Shown: piece by piece, positions 5,891-6,712 of the stretch
Layout of the letters: every line of letters starts with the position of its first letter
Position numbering within the stretch: position 1 is the first letter of the stretch
NCBI GenBank assembly: GCA_003486165.1
Contig: DNGT01000307.1
Location: 1-6,712 of the forward strand
DNA: 6,712 nucleotides
Source: Desulfobacteraceae bacterium
GTDB taxonomy: Bacteria > Desulfobacterota > Desulfobacteria > Desulfobacterales > UBA11574
Direction: 5' to 3'
Notes under the pieces: generated by a model
The model's input: only the letters and a program-made list of their open reading frames with translations
Told to the model about the DNA's origin: nothing
Databases searched by the model: none
Position numbers and translations under genes: made by a program

Positions 5891-6040
5891 CAAATATTCA
5901 AAAAAAGGAGGGATTTTAAGCATTAATCCGGGGTTACCAGGCCATCCTGGACAACAAAATACCATCTAAAAAGCTTGCCGCGCATCTGATTGAGTTTTAT
6001 TATCCTATTTTTCAGAAAGCTTGCCGATTTTTATACCATC

Positions 6041-6712
6041 ATGAAATTTACGATCTTCAAACGACTGACTTTCGGATATCTTGCCATAATGATGCTCGTA
6101 TTGTTTCTGGTTATCTTTGTAACCATTAAGCTCAACCAGTTAACCCGCCTTACACGCGCTGCTTCATCCGTCGATGGCCAGACGGTTCGTCTGACCGAAC
6201 GCCTTTCGAACAATATGTTTTCAATGGTCAGCTTTGAAAAAAAATACCTCATTTCCAAAGACAAAGACTTTTATCAACGTTTTCTTAAAATCAGAGAAGA
6301 CTTTGATAAAGACATTAAGCAACTGGGCCTGCTGATAGCTGCTCCTGGAAAAGAGAATGTCAAAATTTTTCATATCGCCGGTTCTGGGAAAAGAGAAAGA
6401 TTTTTTGAAATCAATCAGCTTTGCAAGGAATATTTTTCCATCTTCACTCAGGAAATCGAAAATATTAAAAAAGGAAAAGCATACCCATATAAAGAATATC
6501 AAAGTCAAAAAGAAAATATTGTTGAGGAAATCAATAACAATTTCAGATATATCATCTGGTCGGCAAAATCCGATAGAGACGAAAAGATAAAAATTTCCAG
6601 CGAAATCAGTAACCATGTTTTTAAAACCACAACCATTGCCGCTGGACTTTCCATTTTTTTCGGTATACTGATTTCATTTTTTAATACCCGGAGTATCAAT
6701 CGCTCCATATTG
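6041..6712 (+). CDS. Two-TM sensor protein with HAMP start, probable histidine kinase (partial, C-terminus beyond window)
   Basis: The reading frame is open from ATG 6041 to the window edge (224 codons, no stop). The N-terminus MKFTIFKRLTFGY leads into TM1 (about 11-29). A mostly helical, charged extracytoplasmic region follows (about 30-195), including FEKKYLISKDKDFYQRF (65-81) and several Lys/Glu-rich helices, as expected of a four-helix-bundle ligand sensor. TM2 covers about 199-214 and is followed by NTRSINRSI, the beginning of a HAMP linker. This is the layout of membrane sensor histidine kinases and of chemoreceptors. Resemblance to deltaproteobacterial sensor kinases makes a kinase the better guess, but the catalytic half is outside the window. 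The start lacks a clear Shine-Dalgarno sequence; the only upstream in-frame alternative is a TTG at 5990, also without one. It is divergent from der. Confidence 0.82.
   Translation, partial: MKFTIFKRLTFGYLAIMMLVLFLVIFVTIKLNQLTRLTRAASSVDGQTVRLTERLSNNMFSMVSFEKKYLISKDKDFYQRFLKIREDFDKDIKQLGLLIAAPGKENVKIFHIAGSGKRERFFEINQLCKEYFSIFTQEIENIKKGKAYPYKEYQSQKENIVEEINNNFRYIIWSAKSDRDEKIKISSEISNHVFKTTTIAAGLSIFFGILISFFNTRSINRSIL

Larger units (their letters stand above)
5462..6040. other. 579-bp intergenic region without a convincing gene
   Basis: This region lies between the divergent der and sensor genes. From left to right it contains an AT-rich der upstream stretch (5462-5660), a 12-bp inverted repeat (5662-5711), a GC-richer hairpin-dense patch (5712-5850), a plus-strand TTGACA-17-TATATA (5862-5890), an orphan AAGGAGGG (5905-5912) and an 11-bp direct repeat (5970-5980 and 6016-6026). 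Plus-strand codons from 5667 to the TAA at 5967-5969 are open for 100 triplets, but there is no ATG, GTG or TTG before 5853. I therefore do not call a gene there. No tRNA or known riboswitch consensus was recognised. Confidence 0.6.

Noticed and set aside
5936..5955. ccagg-ccat-cctgg stem as a terminator
   Set aside because: The stem is only 5 bp and no T-run follows.
6221..6616. Minus-strand open frame of 131 codons near the right edge
   Set aside because: It is antisense to the plus-strand sensor gene and is Phe/Ile/Lys-rich, as expected from the complement of an AT-rich gene.
1..6712. CRISPR array, insertion sequence, prophage, toxin-antitoxin, tRNA or rRNA
   Set aside because: No regularly spaced repeats, transposase or phage motifs, or cloverleaf/rRNA core sequences were seen on either strand.

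Overview
The window looks like a piece of a chromosome from a Gram-negative anaerobe, most probably a sulfate-reducing deltaproteobacterium (Desulfobacterota, Desulfobacteraceae-like). This rests on a ferredoxin-linked 2-oxoacid oxidoreductase operon headed by a P-loop ATPase, on the style of the sensor gene at the right edge, and on overall protein resemblance. No rRNA or other marker is present to fix the genus.

Layout. Positions 1-2427 hold a minus-strand operon read right to left: an unnamed P-loop ATPase, a small two-cluster ferredoxin (delta), the alpha subunit (KorA/VorB type) and the TPP-binding beta subunit, which runs off the left edge. A gamma subunit would be expected beyond the window. 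A good sigma70-like promoter (TTGACA, 17 bp, TACAAA) lies just upstream, at 2467-2495. Positions 2608-3978 encode the replication-associated AAA+ ATPase RarA/MgsA, and 4121-5461 the double-GTPase ribosome assembly factor Der. Both are on the minus strand, and a 142-bp gap between them carries two abutting triloop hairpins directly against the rarA ribosome binding site. Positions 5462-6040 contain no convincing gene. They hold a 12-bp inverted repeat, a hairpin-rich GC-richer patch, candidate promoters on both strands and an orphan Shine-Dalgarno-like sequence. From 6041 to the right edge a plus-strand gene encodes the N-terminal half of a two-TM, HAMP-containing sensor protein, probably a histidine kinase.

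How the genes work together. The Kor/Vor proteins should form one cytoplasmic enzyme that oxidatively decarboxylates a 2-oxoacid to an acyl-CoA and reduces ferredoxin, or runs in the reductive direction. The ATPase is co-transcribed with it by position and may help its maturation or regulation, but this is unproven. rarA and der are housekeeping genes with no obvious link to the oxidoreductase.

I see no CRISPR array, insertion sequence, phage gene, tRNA, rRNA or defence system. The coding content is mostly conventional; the unexplained material is the ATPase and the palindromic intergenic structures.
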